Positions 1 through 11,580 of a stretch of 64,000 nt of DNA are shown here, piece after piece (within the stretch, counting starts at the first letter, position 1; every line of letters begins with the position of its first letter). Location: positions 423,424,687 through 423,488,686 of the forward strand of contig NC_069658.1 of assembly GCF_027244095.1 (NCBI RefSeq). Direction: 5' to 3'. The translations under genes and the position numbers were made by a program. This stretch comes from Hemicordylus capensis (taxonomy: Eukaryota; Chordata; Lepidosauria; Squamata; Cordylidae). Below the pieces are notes generated by a model. That model was not told where the DNA came from, searched no databases, and saw only the letters and a list, made by a program, of their open reading frames with translations.

Positions 1-1371
1 CTCTTATTTACAGTCAAAGTTACAAAAGCCTTACTCATGAAAGATTGATTATTCCTGTCCTCTTGCAGTATTCCTAAAGGAGATATTTCTGGCCACTTCC
101 CTTATGAGATCCAGCTAGAGTTGGGTAGTCAAAGACTATTTCCATGCTATTTCAGCTTATAGTTTGCTGGACTAGATGGGCCTTGGGCCTGATCCTGCAG
201 GGCTGCTGTTATACAGGAATGAAACAAGTCATTTTTTTAAAAAGCATGACAACTTTTTTTAAATAGCCACTACAACTATCTTGCAAACAGTGGCATGGAC
301 TGTTATACACCAGCTAATACAACCCCAACATCTCCCTCCATAGATGGTCTGAGACATTTCCCAATCCAAACTTGGCATACATTTCAACTTACTGTCATAT
401 CGTCGTAATGTGTCAGTACACTTTCTAAACAGGAGGATGTGATGAGATCAGTCTATCCTGCAGAAGATGTATTTCCTCTTCCTCTCGTCCCCATGGATTT
501 AAAATCATTTTTGGGAGAGGGCCACTCTGGCAAAGAACCAATGTGAGAGCCATTTCCCACCATGCTGACTTCCACAGTGCTTCAGTTCCCCCTTTAAGAA
601 ACTGAGCCCTTTCAAATCTCAGTGCCTTTTTGGAAGACACACAGAATGCTGGAAACTGTTGCCATTCCATAGACCTCTTTGGAGTGCAGGGAATAACTAC
701 ACTTCCCAGCGCTTACTGTGCACCTTTCAAGATAATGCTAGCTCTCAACAGGGCTCTGGTTCCCTTTAAGGGCCTCTCCAAGCACAGGGCACAGCACTCC
801 ATGGTGGAAACAGCTGACTCTGCAGAGCCAGGGGAGCTGTGTAGAGTATTTGACCTCAGCGGAAGCTTCACACAACTTGTCAGGAAGCTGCACTTAGGGT
901 TGACCAGAGCCACCTCTGGCTTCCAGCCCTTTCAGTGAATACTACTGCTCAAATTGCTTTTAAAGTGAGGCAGAAATTTAGTGAATAGCAGCCGATGAAA
1001 CACTACACACTTTCCTCTGAAGCATCTACTGCTGGCTGTGTCAAACATTCTTGAGAATTTCCCCCCTTGAAATGGGCAGGACATGAAAATACAGAAGAAA
1101 CCATTCTGTGAATACCTATTCATCATAAGATGCTGTCAGACATCAGCTTCTATTTAAAGGAATAGAAGGTGCATGCAAAACATTGAACTACTATACAATC
1201 AGATAGACGTTTGCACATTCTTAAACATCATCGCCTGAAATGCCACTGGTGATGGTTCAAGTCCCTTTTCTTTGCACCAGAGATTCCTTAAACTGGGCTT
1301 TTCGGTAAGATCATCTGTAACACAGTAGTCTGGCATTCATCAAGCATCCTAATCAGACGTAGGAACAATAT
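1..1371 (-). other. COX14 3' UTR and flank
   Basis: This stretch lies downstream of the COX14 stop codon. The proximal part should be 3' UTR, but I found no AATAAA or ATTAAA on the minus strand, so the poly(A) site may be at a variant signal or beyond the window. I see no coding exon on the plus strand. In human the next gene, CERS5, converges on COX14; it is not visible here. No clear mobile element was recognised. Confidence 0.5.
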
Positions 1372-1551
1372 TCAGTCCTTAACTGCTGCTGCATTTATCT
1401 GCTCCTGCTCAAGTTGCTTCTGGAGACTCTTCCTCTGAAAAAAACGATATACTCTGGCACTACAGAGGTAGCCACCATACAGAGTCAGGAGCATCATGGA
1501 GCCTGAGAACGTCTTGTAGCTGATGTCTGCCAGCTGCTTTGCAGAAACCAT
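1372..1551 (-). CDS. COX14: COX14, cytochrome c oxidase assembly factor (single coding exon)
   Basis: The 59-residue product begins MVSAKQLADISYKTF and contains SMMLLTLYGGYLCS. This matches vertebrate COX14 (C12orf62; 57 aa in human) along most of its length. COX14 is a small single-pass protein of the inner mitochondrial membrane that binds newly made COX1 early in complex IV assembly. The hydrophobic stretch at residues about 15-32 is the membrane segment, and the tail after residue 36 is basic then acidic. The frame stays open for 44 codons upstream. I chose the ATG at 1551-1549 because a pyrimidine-rich splice acceptor ends at 1557, only 5 nt before it, so the upstream codons are intron. 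The 5' UTR must lie in an upstream exon, probably near 4900. Position after GPD1 on the same strand supports orthology. Confidence 0.96.
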   Translation of the reverse strand: MVSAKQLADISYKTFSGSMMLLTLYGGYLCSARVYRFFQRKSLQKQLEQEQINAAAVKD

Positions 1552-1556
1552 TATTG

Positions 1557-1575
1557 CTGTGAAGAAAACAAAGAC
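1557..1575 (-). promoter_or_regulatory. COX14: Splice acceptor of the COX14 coding exon
   Basis: On the minus strand a run TTTGTTTTCTTCACAG ends at 1557, followed by CAATA and the COX14 ATG. The polypyrimidine tract and AG fit a U2 acceptor. This decides the start codon and shows that the gene has at least one upstream non-coding exon. Confidence 0.85.
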
Positions 1576-1769
1576 TAAGTCACTTAAGTATGCATAACAA
1601 GGATGTGGCTGCACCTTATGGAGATAACACACATAAAGGCTATTCTCATGAGCAGCTGCAGCAGGGCAGGAGTGGAAAAACACGGGTAGCGAAGTTCATG
1701 TGGAGCCTCAGGACCTGCTCCCACTCCAGGGCAGGGCTCCCTGGAGTGTAGCCCAATTTTTAAGCCAGA

Positions 1770-2074
1770 TTACTGGGCCAAAGCCCCATCTTACTGCAGT
1801 GGCCCCGATGGTGTGTGTAAACAGGGATGTGTCTAACTCCCAGCAGCCTGGCTTCCTAAATAGCAAAGAGTGTCGCTTGAAGAGCAGCATTGCCACAGGC
1901 CACAATGCATTATGTGATACCGGAGGCCTTCTCCCCTCCAGATCCCAAATGTAGTAAGCTCTGCTGTGTCGACTGTGTGGGTGCGTGGGGGAGCACTCTA
2001 GCCACTATGCTTGTCTGGGGGGAAGGCAGGTATAGTCCTCCCTCCCCTGCCCACCTGGTCGTCAGAATAGCCTT
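1770..2074 (+). mobile_element. Degraded copy of the Harbinger-like foldback element
   Basis: The right part carries the same order of short blocks as the better copies at 51662-52063 and 61577-61983: a 'gcattatgtg' block, a 'gagcactctagccac' block, 'gtctggggggaaggc', and a right terminus ending 'gtcagaatagcctt'. The left terminus cannot be placed, so the start is approximate. It lies in the COX14 intron. Confidence 0.45.
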
Positions 2075-4205
2075 ATACTCCGAGGCATACAACCTATGAC
2101 ACTTGGTTGCAGCAGACCAGTAGTTCATAATGGAGGTGTGGTTTGCTGGTGCCAGAGCTACACCAGCTAATGGGGAGCTGGGGGGAAGCTGACTCGCATC
2201 TCTTCATCAGGCAGACGGCAAAGGCAGCAGTTCTCGCTTTGCTTTTAAAGAACTGGTGTCTTCTATTCTGCCTGATGGATAGTGGCTCAAAAGCTTAAAT
2301 ATCCCAACAGACACTTGGTACACTAAGATGTACCTCACCTTTTGATCTCCTTAACCAACCTGAGTAAGAGAATGTTGCTTTCCCTTTTTAGAGGGAGAGC
2401 GGAAGCACATACAACTGCTATAAATGACCCAAGGGTTATTTACACAATGCAGTGACAGCAGTTCACTCTTAATGTGACAGATGTGTCTGCAACCAATATT
2501 TGAAGAGACGTGCATGTAAGCACACAGGGAGGTTAGTTGGCAGCTGTTAAGAAGTGCTCACTCTATACATGTTGCGTTGGAAAGACATTTGCTGTGTATG
2601 TTGTGAAGCAGCCCTTGAATATGCAATCCTGTCTCCAGACAAGACATTTCAAGCAATTTCTGATCCATCATTACTGAATTGTGTGTGTCATTTCTGTAAA
2701 AAAAATTTACCCACAAGGAAAAAGCTACCTTGCTTTTCACATGTTTATTGCAGGAGCAAATGAGTAGTCCCCTTTCATAGTAAATGCTCTCTCTTTCAAT
2801 CCACTCCAGCTTCAGATTTGCCTCTTTTTAAAGTGTGCAAAGTCAGAGGCTGAAGTGAGTTCTGAGGCTAATATAGCAGGACGACTACTGTTATGGCAGT
2901 GCATTCTCAACAAACAGCAGAAGTACTACTGAGTATGTTCTCTGAAGCTAAACAGCTCCTCCCCAAGAAACAGTGGTGAAAAGCAGTAGGGAAGATCAGA
3001 ATGATTCTTACACTGTTTGGGGTTATTACTGTTTTAACAGAGCACCCTATTTTAACCATAAATATAGTTAAGGCTCTTCAAAATTATGAGAACTAGGAGC
3101 ATTTCTGGAAAGCCAGATCCACATTCTATTTCACTTCTCAGAATTCTGCACTCCCCTCCCATCATCTTATTTTCAATAGATTATTTATTTGTTCCAGTTT
3201 TATACCACCTTTCTGCCTTGTCAAAGGTACCCAAAACAGTTTACAATATTAAAAAAAGGAAATTACGTAAGATTAATAAAACGTCGTCTCAGGCTGTTAG
3301 CCTTTTCAGGAGCTTGCTTGCCTAGGTGCTTGCTTTCTTGAGTTTAGTGGAATGCTCACTCCTATGCCTGCTTGGGAAGAGGAGACTCAGAAGAAAGATT
3401 CCAAGATCAGGCAGCTGTTTGGTTGGACAAATATGTGCTGAGTCCAGGCAAGATGGAGGATCCAGAGAATAGAGTTTCAAAGAAAGGAGATTTGTTTATT
3501 TAATCACCTTATATTCCCCCACTTTTAACAATTTATTGGGTGTTTTAAGACCAAACATTTCCAAGTATATTGTCCTTTTATATGTCCTGTCATATAAAAA
3601 GTCTTTATATAATCCAGTTGTAAATACCATTATGCCATTTACCTCCCTTGAGCTTAACAAGCTGTTTTAAAAAAAGTAGTGAAAGGGGTAGAAGGGGAGA
3701 AAAAAGGTGCTCTACTTTATACTTCTCTTGTATTATTTATTATAACTGATATAGTTATTACACTCTGGATGGCAAGTTGGAGCTTCTTTGTTATAGGATA
3801 AGTTTTCAGACCACAAAGGGAATAGGACATAGTTCAAAACACAGATGAGTTAAGAGAGGCTGCTGGGTAGAACCAGTTTTAGCACAGTAAATGAAGAGAA
3901 TGCAATCCAGCAAACTCATGGCAATACAAAATCCTCATGACTGAAATGCTGTAAGTAGATGCAATACATTGCTAAGGAAGTACATGCATTGGGCATAAAT
4001 ACTGAAATAACTACAAAACTGTCATAACTAGTTTTACAAGGAAAACCAACCAATGCTTCAGAAAAGGGTCATATTTACATAAGGAACCTCCATTCTACAG
4101 TGTCTCTCTCCAGCTAGACTGAGCCGAGGAAGAGGTAGTATACTGAACTGTACCACTTCAGACTGTAGGTGAAGAACACACTGGAACATCCACTCATGAA
4201 AAACC
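2075..4205. other. COX14 intron, mostly unassigned
   Basis: This is AT-rich intron sequence without recognisable exons. A short LINE 3'-tail fragment in antisense is suggested at about 3180-3290 (the 'tataccacctttctgcc' region followed by 'cagtttacaatatt'). Otherwise I see nothing I can name. Confidence 0.4.
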
Positions 4206-4207
4206 CG

Positions 4208-4318
4208 AGGCTTTACAGCTGTTGGACTACAACTCCCATCATCCTCAGCTGCAGTTTACTTGCATTTGTAGGAGCTGTAATCCAAAATAACTGGAGAGTC
4301 TCAGGTGGGCCACCTCTG
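4208..4318. mobile_element. Diverged palindromic hAT-type MITE
   Basis: The left arm reads 'gttggactacaactcccat' and the right arm 'gagctgtaatccaaaataac', an imperfect inverted repeat typical of the small hAT-like elements in this window. Termini are eroded and no clear 8-bp duplication is visible. Confidence 0.45.
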
Positions 4319-4363
4319 GAATAGTCCTATCCAGCATGTTAAGAACACCCTACAAATATTAAA

Positions 4364-4640
4364 TTAGTAACATAGGAAGCTAGCTGCCTTCTACCATTGG
4401 TCCATCTGGCAGCAGCTGCTCCGAGGTTGCAGGAAGAAGTCTCTCGCAGCCCCATCTGGAGATGACAGGTTCGGAACTTGGAATCTTCTGCATGGGAGCA
4501 GTCCCATTTCCTAAGGGGAATATCTTACAGTGCTGCTCACTCATGTAGTCTCCCATTCAAATGCAAACCAGGGCAGATCCTGCTTACTAATAGGGATAAT
4601 GCATGCTTGCTACCACAAGACCCGCTATCCTCCGCAAAAG
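4364..4640 (-). repeat. 5S-headed SINE, full-length but diverged
   Basis: Read on the minus strand it starts with the 'tgtggtagcaagcatg' head, then a 5S-rRNA-like block ('gcagg..ctgccctggtttgcat' with 'gaatgggagac'), and ends in the shared squamate tail 'ctgcctt..cctatgtta'. It sits just downstream of the putative COX14 promoter in inverted orientation to the copy at 5214-5526. Confidence 0.75.
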
Positions 4641-4839
4641 AAAGGGACAGAAAAAAAGGTTCCCAACGCGCCCTCCCAATCCAACGGTAATTTTCTACAA
4701 AGGAAGTCTCCCCGACGCCCCACACAGAACATTTTTAAACCAATTCCTTTTAGCCTGAAGTGGAAGAGGGCATTCACCCACTTCAGGTCCCTGCCGCCGC
4801 AATCTCAGCACACACACACCGTCTGCCTATAACGGTTCG

Positions 4840-5110
4840 ACTCCTTCGCGGGCTCCCGCAATCTTTCCCTTCTCCCCGAGACGACGACTCTCCGTTGTTT
4901 TGCGGCGTGCACCTCTAAGAGTGTCCACTTCCGGGTTTTGCTCCTACACAGAAAGCCTTCTGGGTAACTTCGCTTTCCTTTCCCCCCGTCCCTTGGTCGT
5001 GTCGCGTCCTGACCTTTCTTCAGAGGTAGGAAAAGTCGAGAGTGACACCTCGCCTCAAGTTTTGGCCTCAGTTTTCTCTCTCTTTCCCCTGAGAGAAAGT
5101 GATCGCGGCT
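4840..5110 (-). promoter_or_regulatory. COX14: Putative COX14 promoter with ETS/GABP-type site
   Basis: This short CpG-richer block is the only such region near the COX14 coding exon. The minus strand carries CCGGAAGTG at 4934-4926, a perfect ETS core of the GABPA/NRF-2 kind that is common in promoters of nuclear mitochondrial genes. No TATA box is evident. The exact start site and the 5' exon donor could not be fixed; several weak GT sites exist between 4740 and 4920. Confidence 0.5.
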
Positions 5111-5213
5111 CATAGATAGCAATGTCGAAACTCGGGATGAGAGCAATCGTTTTTATTTGGTAGCAGCGTGTCTTATTCCATTCCAAAATAAAATGAACAC
5201 CAACTCTCTCCTA

Positions 5214-5526
5214 TGGGAGGAGAGCTGGTTTTGTGGTAGCAAGCATGACTTGTCCCCTTTGCTAAGCAGGGTCCACCCTGGTTTGCATTTGAATGGGAGA
5301 CTACATGTGTGAAGCACTGTATTCCCCTCGGGATGATGCCGCTCAGGGAAGAATCTACATGCTTGCATACAGAAGGTTCCAAGTTCCTTTCTTGGCATCT
5401 TCAAGCTAGGACTGAGAGAGATTCCTGCCTGCAACCTTGGAGAAGCCGCTGCCAGACTGTGAGGACGATAGTGAGCTAGATGGACCAATGGTCTGACTCG
5501 GTATAAGGCAGCTTCTATGTTCCTAA
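5214..5526 (+). repeat. 5S-headed SINE
   Basis: The head 'agctggttttgtggtagcaa' is followed by a 5S-rRNA-like segment ('gctaagcagggtccaccctg', 'gaatgggagac') and the body 'gattcctgcctgcaaccttg', ending at 'gcagcttctatgttccta'. The order matches other copies at 14869, 27980 and 56960. Confidence 0.85.
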
Positions 5527-5885
5527 AGGTAAAAGCAAAGAGGAGTTCCTGCTTGGTCATAGTCTTCCCAACACACACGGGGAAACAAACAGTACTAGTA
5601 AAGAGAGAAGTATTTGCTGTCTGATTCGCAACTTCTATATAAGCATATATACAAGCCCTTAAATGTTTGACATGTCTGCAATGCATGCAATTCAACGGAG
5701 CACCAGGCTTCTGCATGTTGGATTTGGCCGGCAAGGGTAGGGTAATATAGGCAGATCGGCCTTTGACGGAACCTGAGGGATATGCTTAAAGGATTTTTTA
5801 CTGGAAATCCAAACTTGCAGTCCCACTTCTAACTTGCAACATTAGTAGGAGACGCATTGCAAAGCTATAAGAGAGCGTCTTCTTC
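5527..5885. other. Unassigned intergenic DNA
   Basis: No gene, SINE or LINE could be recognised here. Reading frames crossing it run into the adjacent SINE and are not supported. Confidence 0.35.
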
Positions 5886-5887
5886 TC

Positions 5888-6297
5888 TAAGAGCCCCACC
5901 GCCCATTGAGGTCACTTGAGGAGGTCCGTCTCCAGTTGCCACCAACTCGTTTGGTGGCTACACAGAGACTGGCCTTCTCGGCTGCTGCCCCGAGATTGTG
6001 GAATGTGCTCCCTGCTGAGATACGATCCTCCCCATCTCTGGCAATTTAAAAAAAAAACACCTGAAAACCCATCTCTTCAACCAGGCTTTCTCAGCTTTTT
6101 AAAACTTGTTTTTAAATTCTTCTGATTATTTAATTGTTGTTTTACGATGTTTTTAATTGTTAATTATTGTTTTTATGCTTTATTATTTTTGCTTTAATTA
6201 TTAACTGATTTTAATGGTGTTTTAATGTAAACCGCCCTGAGCCTTTTGGAAGGGCGGTATAAAATTTTTAATAATAAATAAATAATAAAATAAAATA
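5888..6297 (+). mobile_element. L2/CR1-like LINE, 3' end
   Basis: Remnants of a reverse-transcriptase C-terminal coding region and 3' UTR are followed by 'ccgccctgagccttttggaa', 'gggcggtataaaa' and an AATA-rich tail. This is the common 3' terminus of squamate L2/CR1-like elements. Only the last 400 bp are present, as expected for a 5'-truncated insertion. Confidence 0.65.
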
Positions 6298-6391
6298 TTG
6301 TAGCCACTTCCGCAGCCTCAGTTCCCCTACGCCCTACCCAATGAAATATGAGGATAAAGGGATCTACTGGCACTGGAGTTTGCAGTGGCAG

Positions 6392-6575
6392 AGTTAAGAA
6401 CACAGGAAGCTGTCGTCTATTGAGTCACACCGTTGGTCCTCCATCTAGCTCAGTACTACTCTGACTGTCAGCAGCTCTTCAGAGCTTCAGGCAGGAATTT
6501 TCATCAGCCCTACCTGGAGACGCTGCGGACTGAACCTGGGACTTTCTGCTCTAACAGCAAGTCTGCGGCCCCATC
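6392..6575 (-). repeat. tRNA-headed SINE with shared squamate tail
   Basis: On the minus strand it runs from 'gccgcagac' through 'cccaggttcagtccgcag' (degenerate B box) to 'gctcttcagagc' and the tail ending 'cttcctgtgttctta'. It is diverged and its 5' part is worn. Confidence 0.6.
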
Positions 6576-6659
6576 CAACATTTTTGCTATCCCGCACAAC
6601 CCCCCCACCATCCCGCCCCCTTCACAATAAGAACCGAATTAGAAAAAGCAGCCACTCTT

Positions 6660-7100
6660 AGCTCGCATTCTTTTGCTTGGGGGGAAATAGGACATGCTGC
6701 TACACAATGATAGCCACGCTAACGTCCTGGATGTCTCCGTTGCTATAGTCATCGGTTTACCGTTCTGAAAACACTTAATGCTTCGTTGAAGAAAACCCGA
6801 AAATTTTCTATCAAGGTGGTGAAATGCGTCACTCGTGTCTTTTTGTACGTCGGTGTCTATGTCTCCTCTGTATGTGACCTTGGCACCACAGAGAGCTGAA
6901 GGATTGGCTAGAATTGGCTAGAGTCGAGAGACGTAAGTCTCCGCTGCCATTGGCTGCTTCGAAGGTCTTGTGGTGCCGCGGTGCATCTTAGGACGTGTAG
7001 TTTTCATGCGGCTCCCTGTCCTCGGAGGACGCGTCCTCTGCGGAACCTTCCTAGGAAAGATAGAAGGAGAAGCGCCGTTGGGGCGGGCGACAAACAATTA
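6660..7100. promoter_or_regulatory. CpG-rich promoter-like block without assigned gene
   Basis: CpG dinucleotides are clearly denser here than in flanking AT-rich DNA. Visible motifs are three CCAAT boxes on the minus strand (ATTGG at 6903-6907, 6913-6917, 6949-6953), a ZNF143/Staf-like site on the minus strand (ACTACACGTCCTAAGATGCA, 7001-6982), and a GC box (GGGGCGGG, 7080-7087). It lies between the COX14 promoter candidate and the GPD1 3' end. It could be an alternative COX14 promoter or that of an unannotated non-coding RNA. Direction is not fixed: a strong GTAAGT donor lies on the plus strand at 6933. Confidence 0.45.
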
Positions 7101-9874
7101 TAGCCAACAGACACAAGCAGAGTGTGAGCATTAGGCGCACAGAGGGAGGAATTACACTGTTGCACTCCTCTTTTCCCAGTCAAGGACTAGAAAGTTGTCT
7201 TGTTCAAGGGATGAAAAGGGAGAAATTGGATACAGCTACCGTATGTGAGCGTGCACGTAGCTTACGGATGAAGAACCTAGACTCGCGTATAGAACTGGTG
7301 TAACATGATTGGCAACAGCTGCGAAGTCCCCAATTCCAATGTCAGCCTTGCCCTGGCAAACTTATGCTCGTGCTTACATTTTTACCATGCTCAAGAACAT
7401 CTGTCCCCAATATTTTTATTTTTGGGGAAGAAAAGTTCTGGGGAATTCAAACGCTTGCTCACGACGTTGTGATGTTTTGGTGAATCATAATAAAGGTGAT
7501 GTTTTCGTGAGTCATAATAAAGATTACTTACTTTATTACTGCTAATAAAGTAAAGTACTTTTATTTTTTGGATTTTTATTTATTTTTGGTTCCTAATAGA
7601 CCAACACACTGTCTGAAATGTTTGCCTGACTTTTAAGCAAGCCTCAGTTTTAGCTCACTGTGTTGACATTATTTTGGACATACTTCACATGTCTGTTGTA
7701 GGAATAAGGTATATTAAAACCTTAAAGCACTTAAAAAGCTAAATATTATTAATGTAAATTTGACACATTTCTAAAGGAAGTTGGGAGTACTTCAGTAAGT
7801 ACAGCTAAAACTTATCCTATTGTGCCAAGGAAATTCTTTTAAAGCACTTTGATAATAGTCGAATAATGGGGAAATGATAACTGCTTCTTAATATTGGCTA
7901 AAAATACTTAGGACATTTTGATAATGGCAAAACGAACCCATTACAGCAAACTAAAAGGAGAAAAGTGGTCTCCATTTATAAATTGTTGGAATAGAAGGTT
8001 TTCATATTCTATAATAAGGCAAACTTATTGCTAATAGCTTTGTAAAATCAGTATCAATCCTACCAAATGTTTGGGTAGATTTTAATGTTGTGACATATGC
8101 AATCATATTTGTTTTATGTCAATTTTCTCTAGAATACGAGGTATATTTCTCAGTGTTACTGAAATTGTCATGCAGAGGAGAAACTTCTTTCAGCAGGTCC
8201 TGCTTGTCTTGTAGTGTTTCCGAGACGAAGAATACAAGAGTTGCCAAAATGCCTGCCTCCCCAACCAGCCCTGCCCTCTGCCGGCGATTATGGTCATGTG
8301 CATGCCCTCTATATGTGACTGAGTTTGTATGTCAGCTGCCTTGTGAAGCATTGTACCTAAAGAGAGGCTAAGACATTAAAATAAATATTTGGCAAATGAG
8401 CTCTTGGAGAGGTGATTGTGCCTCAGACAGTAAGTGGAGGGAAATGATAGTTAAACGGTGCTGATCTGAGCTTCCAGATCCCTATCTGCTATTTATAAAC
8501 TGCTGACCCCGCCAACATAGGGCTACTTGATATGTCTCCAGTTGTGTAGTCGGCCGGGAGAGAGACTGTTCTTCTGACCCCAGCATAACCCTTGACTGGG
8601 TTGAGATATGCAAAAGGGGAAAGGTGTTTGGGGGGCAAACTTGAGGCAGAGTGAAGACTTCCACATGTGTAGCTTCAGCCACCAGATCTGGTGGTGCAGT
8701 GCAGCCTGATCTCATGCATGTCTACTTGGAAGTAAATCCCAGTGTCTTTGCAGGAGCACTGACTGCTTGATAAATGTGCATAGGATAATTGTGCCTTTAA
8801 GAGTACATAGCTAGCATTTGGAAACCTGAGATCTGCTAGTAATTAGGAGCAGGTGGTTGGCTTTGTGTAATAACTCTCCTGGTATCCCCTGGAAACTGCC
8901 TTAGAAGTGTAGAGAAGATTTCACGGTGGCCTGGAATTTCTAACTGCATTCTTCTACTCTCCTAATATCTAGATCTATCTCACGTTAGTTTTTGCTTGCA
9001 CCTCTGAGTCTGCTCCAGTTCTTCTCACTTGTTCTCCATCTGCGATATGGAGGAGTCAGGCTAGAGCCTCACTGCTCCCCCTTGCATGTTTCCACACTTA
9101 CCAAATACATGTGCCCTTGCAGCACTGCTCATTGCAAAAGGCCGGAATGTTCAGGACTGCAGTAACCTGCGGGTTTGGAGAGCTGTCCGTCCCCGAAGAC
9201 AGGTTTTCTGCAGAACAGGGAATGCTCAGCATACAGCATTACCGATCCCACTTGCAGCAAATTCCAGCAGAGATTAGTTTATGTTAAGTCCACACCTTAA
9301 AACTGAGAACAGCCCTTAACATGATGCTGTGTGGGCAGAACATAACTCCAAATGGCAAAGGGGAGGCTTTTAATAGCAACTGCAAAGGGCAGGGAAGATT
9401 GACATCCAAACCTAGGAGAGTTTCAGAGAGCAGCTCTCCTAGTTTCAGTTTTTCCTTGGAGTGGATGCTGCTTCTTAGTCACAGATCTGCATCCAGATGG
9501 CTTTCTTCCACTTTCTGGTACAACTGGGAGTCTCTAAAGGTTAGGGTATCCAAATATGGAGGAGGATGGAGTGCCTGTACCTTTAACAGTTGTGTAGAAG
9601 AGGGAATCTTGGCAGGCAGCACTCATTATACAAGGGATTAGACAAGTTGCACTCTTCTGTATGAGTATTAAAAGATAAAAGACCCCAAAGGCATTTTTCT
9701 TTGCATTTTATCACCCTATTAAAGATACTTACATCATGATCCAAAGGTATTCAGAGGTAAATTCCATTGAGTTAAATAAGACTTACTCCATATATTTAGG
9801 ATTTCAGCCAGTTCATATATTTAAAGGTAGTGGTACCATAATCTTCTCTGGACAGGTGATTAATTTATACACTA
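7101..9874. other. Unassigned AT-rich intergenic DNA
   Basis: I recognise no exon, SINE or LINE over most of this stretch. A short copy of the 'gtctacttggaagtaaatcc' MITE type is at about 8718-8780 and another at 9755-9815. All reading frames are short and lack family resemblance. Confidence 0.4.
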
Positions 9875-10152
9875 GACCCCTGCTAACTTGGCAAAGAGGC
9901 ACCTTTTAATGTGATGATTCTCTTTATTTAGCAGGGGGAGAGTAACTTGGCCCTATCCACCCCCAGCACAGTACTTCCAGTGACTGTTGCTGGTGTCTAT
10001 CTTATGTTTCCTTTTAGATTGTGAGCCCTTTGGGGACAGGGAGCCATCTTATTTGTTTGTTATTTCTCTGTGTAAACTGCCCTGAGCCATTTTTGGAAGG
10101 GTGGTATAGAAATCAAATGAAGGAATGAAGGAATGAATGAAGGAATGAAAAT
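9875..10152 (+). mobile_element. LINE-tail-derived repeat (copy 1)
   Basis: It begins 'cccctgctaacttggcaaag', includes 'gtgagccctttggggacagg' and 'ccctgagccatttttggaag', and ends in a (GAAT/GGAATGAA)n tail. The same 260-bp unit occurs at 53676 (plus) and 56208 (minus). The defined left end in two copies suggests a discrete non-autonomous retroposon with an L2-like 3' end. Confidence 0.7.
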
Positions 10153-10767
10153 ACTATAGTTATTGTTAAAAGGAAGTAAGATTATTCCATGTGGTCCAAT
10201 AGTGATCACTCCACTGAAGAATTTAGGAAACCCTTAATTTCAACAACATGTATTCTCTTGCCATACAGGAAACACCTCTTAAATTTAGGTACCACCAATA
10301 TATTGATTTCTTCAATGTGCCAAACATTAAGTTCTCACACTAATTTAAAGAACGTCCAGCTTCTTAATACTGTCTGGCTGTAAGTCAGCACATCTGTCCC
10401 ATTCATTTAGCTTTGAACTTCAAACACACCAATGCAAGAAAAGGGTTAGTCTCCCAATCAACTATATACATTGAAAGGCAATTCCTAGTATTTGGTAGAA
10501 ATTCGATCTACTCCAAAAACTGGTAAGCAGTGAGAAAAATAGGTTTAAAAACAAACAAACCAAAAAACCAACCACAACCTTAGAATTTTGGACTAAAAAC
10601 ACTTTTAAATCCAAATTGTGTTGCTTAATGTCAGTGTGGTACAGAAAGCAGAAGAGAGCTTTAAAAGTGAATGTTTTAAAAGTGAATGTATATTCTAGCC
10701 AACATAGATTTTCCATTTGAAACTGCAAACATATTGAATGTGAGCTCCTTGAGACAGTGCTGTCTAT

Positions 10768-10928
10768 ATGAAGCTGTCTAAGAACTGAGTGAGACCATTG
10801 ATCTATCTAGCTCTCCACTGGGACTCTGAAGGTGTTTCCCTCAGATGTATCTGGAGATGCTGGGGACTGAACCTGGGACCTTCTGTATACAAAGCAAGTG
10901 CTCTGCCACTGAACTATGGCCCCAGCCC
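10768..10928 (-). repeat. tRNA-headed SINE
   Basis: The minus strand shows 'catagttcagtggcagagca' (A box), 'ggtcccaggttcagtcccca' (B box) and the shared body and tail with diverged 'tgaagctgtcta'. It is a truncated, old copy. Confidence 0.7.
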
Positions 10929-11510
10929 CAAAGGCAAAGAATGGGAATGTACCTTTTTTTAATGGGCTGCTCTATAAAACACCATGTACACTGATGGTGC
11001 AATATTAGTGATAGCTTTGGGAAGTGGAAAACAAATTGTAAAGTTACAATTCTCTACTCACTTAGCTGGAAGTAAATTCCATAGAACTCAGTGGGACTTA
11101 CTTCTGAGTAGGCATGCTTAGGCTAGCACTTGTGAGAGCAGCCTACACTTCTCTAAATGTTCTTTGTGAGCTGCCACCTAGTGGTTTGCTACATGTGTCC
11201 AAGTGTAAATTTCCTGATTCCTAAAGCCTTTTGAGATAAACTTGGCAGCAAAAATTTAGGGTTTTGTTTGTTTGTTTTTACATAGCCCTTGGGGCAAGTC
11301 CACATTGGACCACACTCTGCAATAAAGATGGCCGACATCTATTTGTTAGTGCTAGAGGTGACATGTGGCTGGCAAAAGGAGATGCCTCTTGAGTTAAGAG
11401 ACCTCGATTTTGATGGAGACAAGAGCAGAGATTATCCACAACCTACCTCCATCAGAGGAATTAAATATTATTCAGGGAGAAAGAGAAGCTGAAGAATAGG
11501 GGAGCAGAGC
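10929..11510. other. Unassigned intergenic DNA with small MITE
   Basis: A short inverted-repeat MITE of the 'cagtgggacttacttctgag' kind lies at about 11060-11130. Nothing else was recognised. Confidence 0.4.
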
Positions 11511-11512
11511 TG

Positions 11513-11580
11513 GTCACTGAGCCATTTTGGAAGGGCAGTATACAAACCTAATAAATAAATAAATAAATAAATAAATAAAT
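11513..11580 (+). repeat. LINE 3' tail with (AAAT)n microsatellite
   Basis: The sequence 'gagccattttggaagggcag' leads into 'tatacaaaccta' and seven or more AAAT units. It is the terminal fragment of an L2-like element and abuts a 5S-headed SINE directly. Confidence 0.7.

Noticed and set aside
1552-1683. 44-codon in-frame extension upstream of COX14 (starts MFFHSCPAAAA)
   Set aside because: A good splice acceptor ends at 1557, so this is intron. The protein from the internal ATG matches the family length.
5153-5734. 193-codon minus frame
   Set aside because: Most of it is the antisense of a 5S-headed SINE.
6927-6938. Strong plus-strand splice donor GTAAGT at 6933
   Set aside because: Without an acceptor, frame or transcript it is not called as an exon. 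It is mentioned only as a clue to the orphan CpG block.
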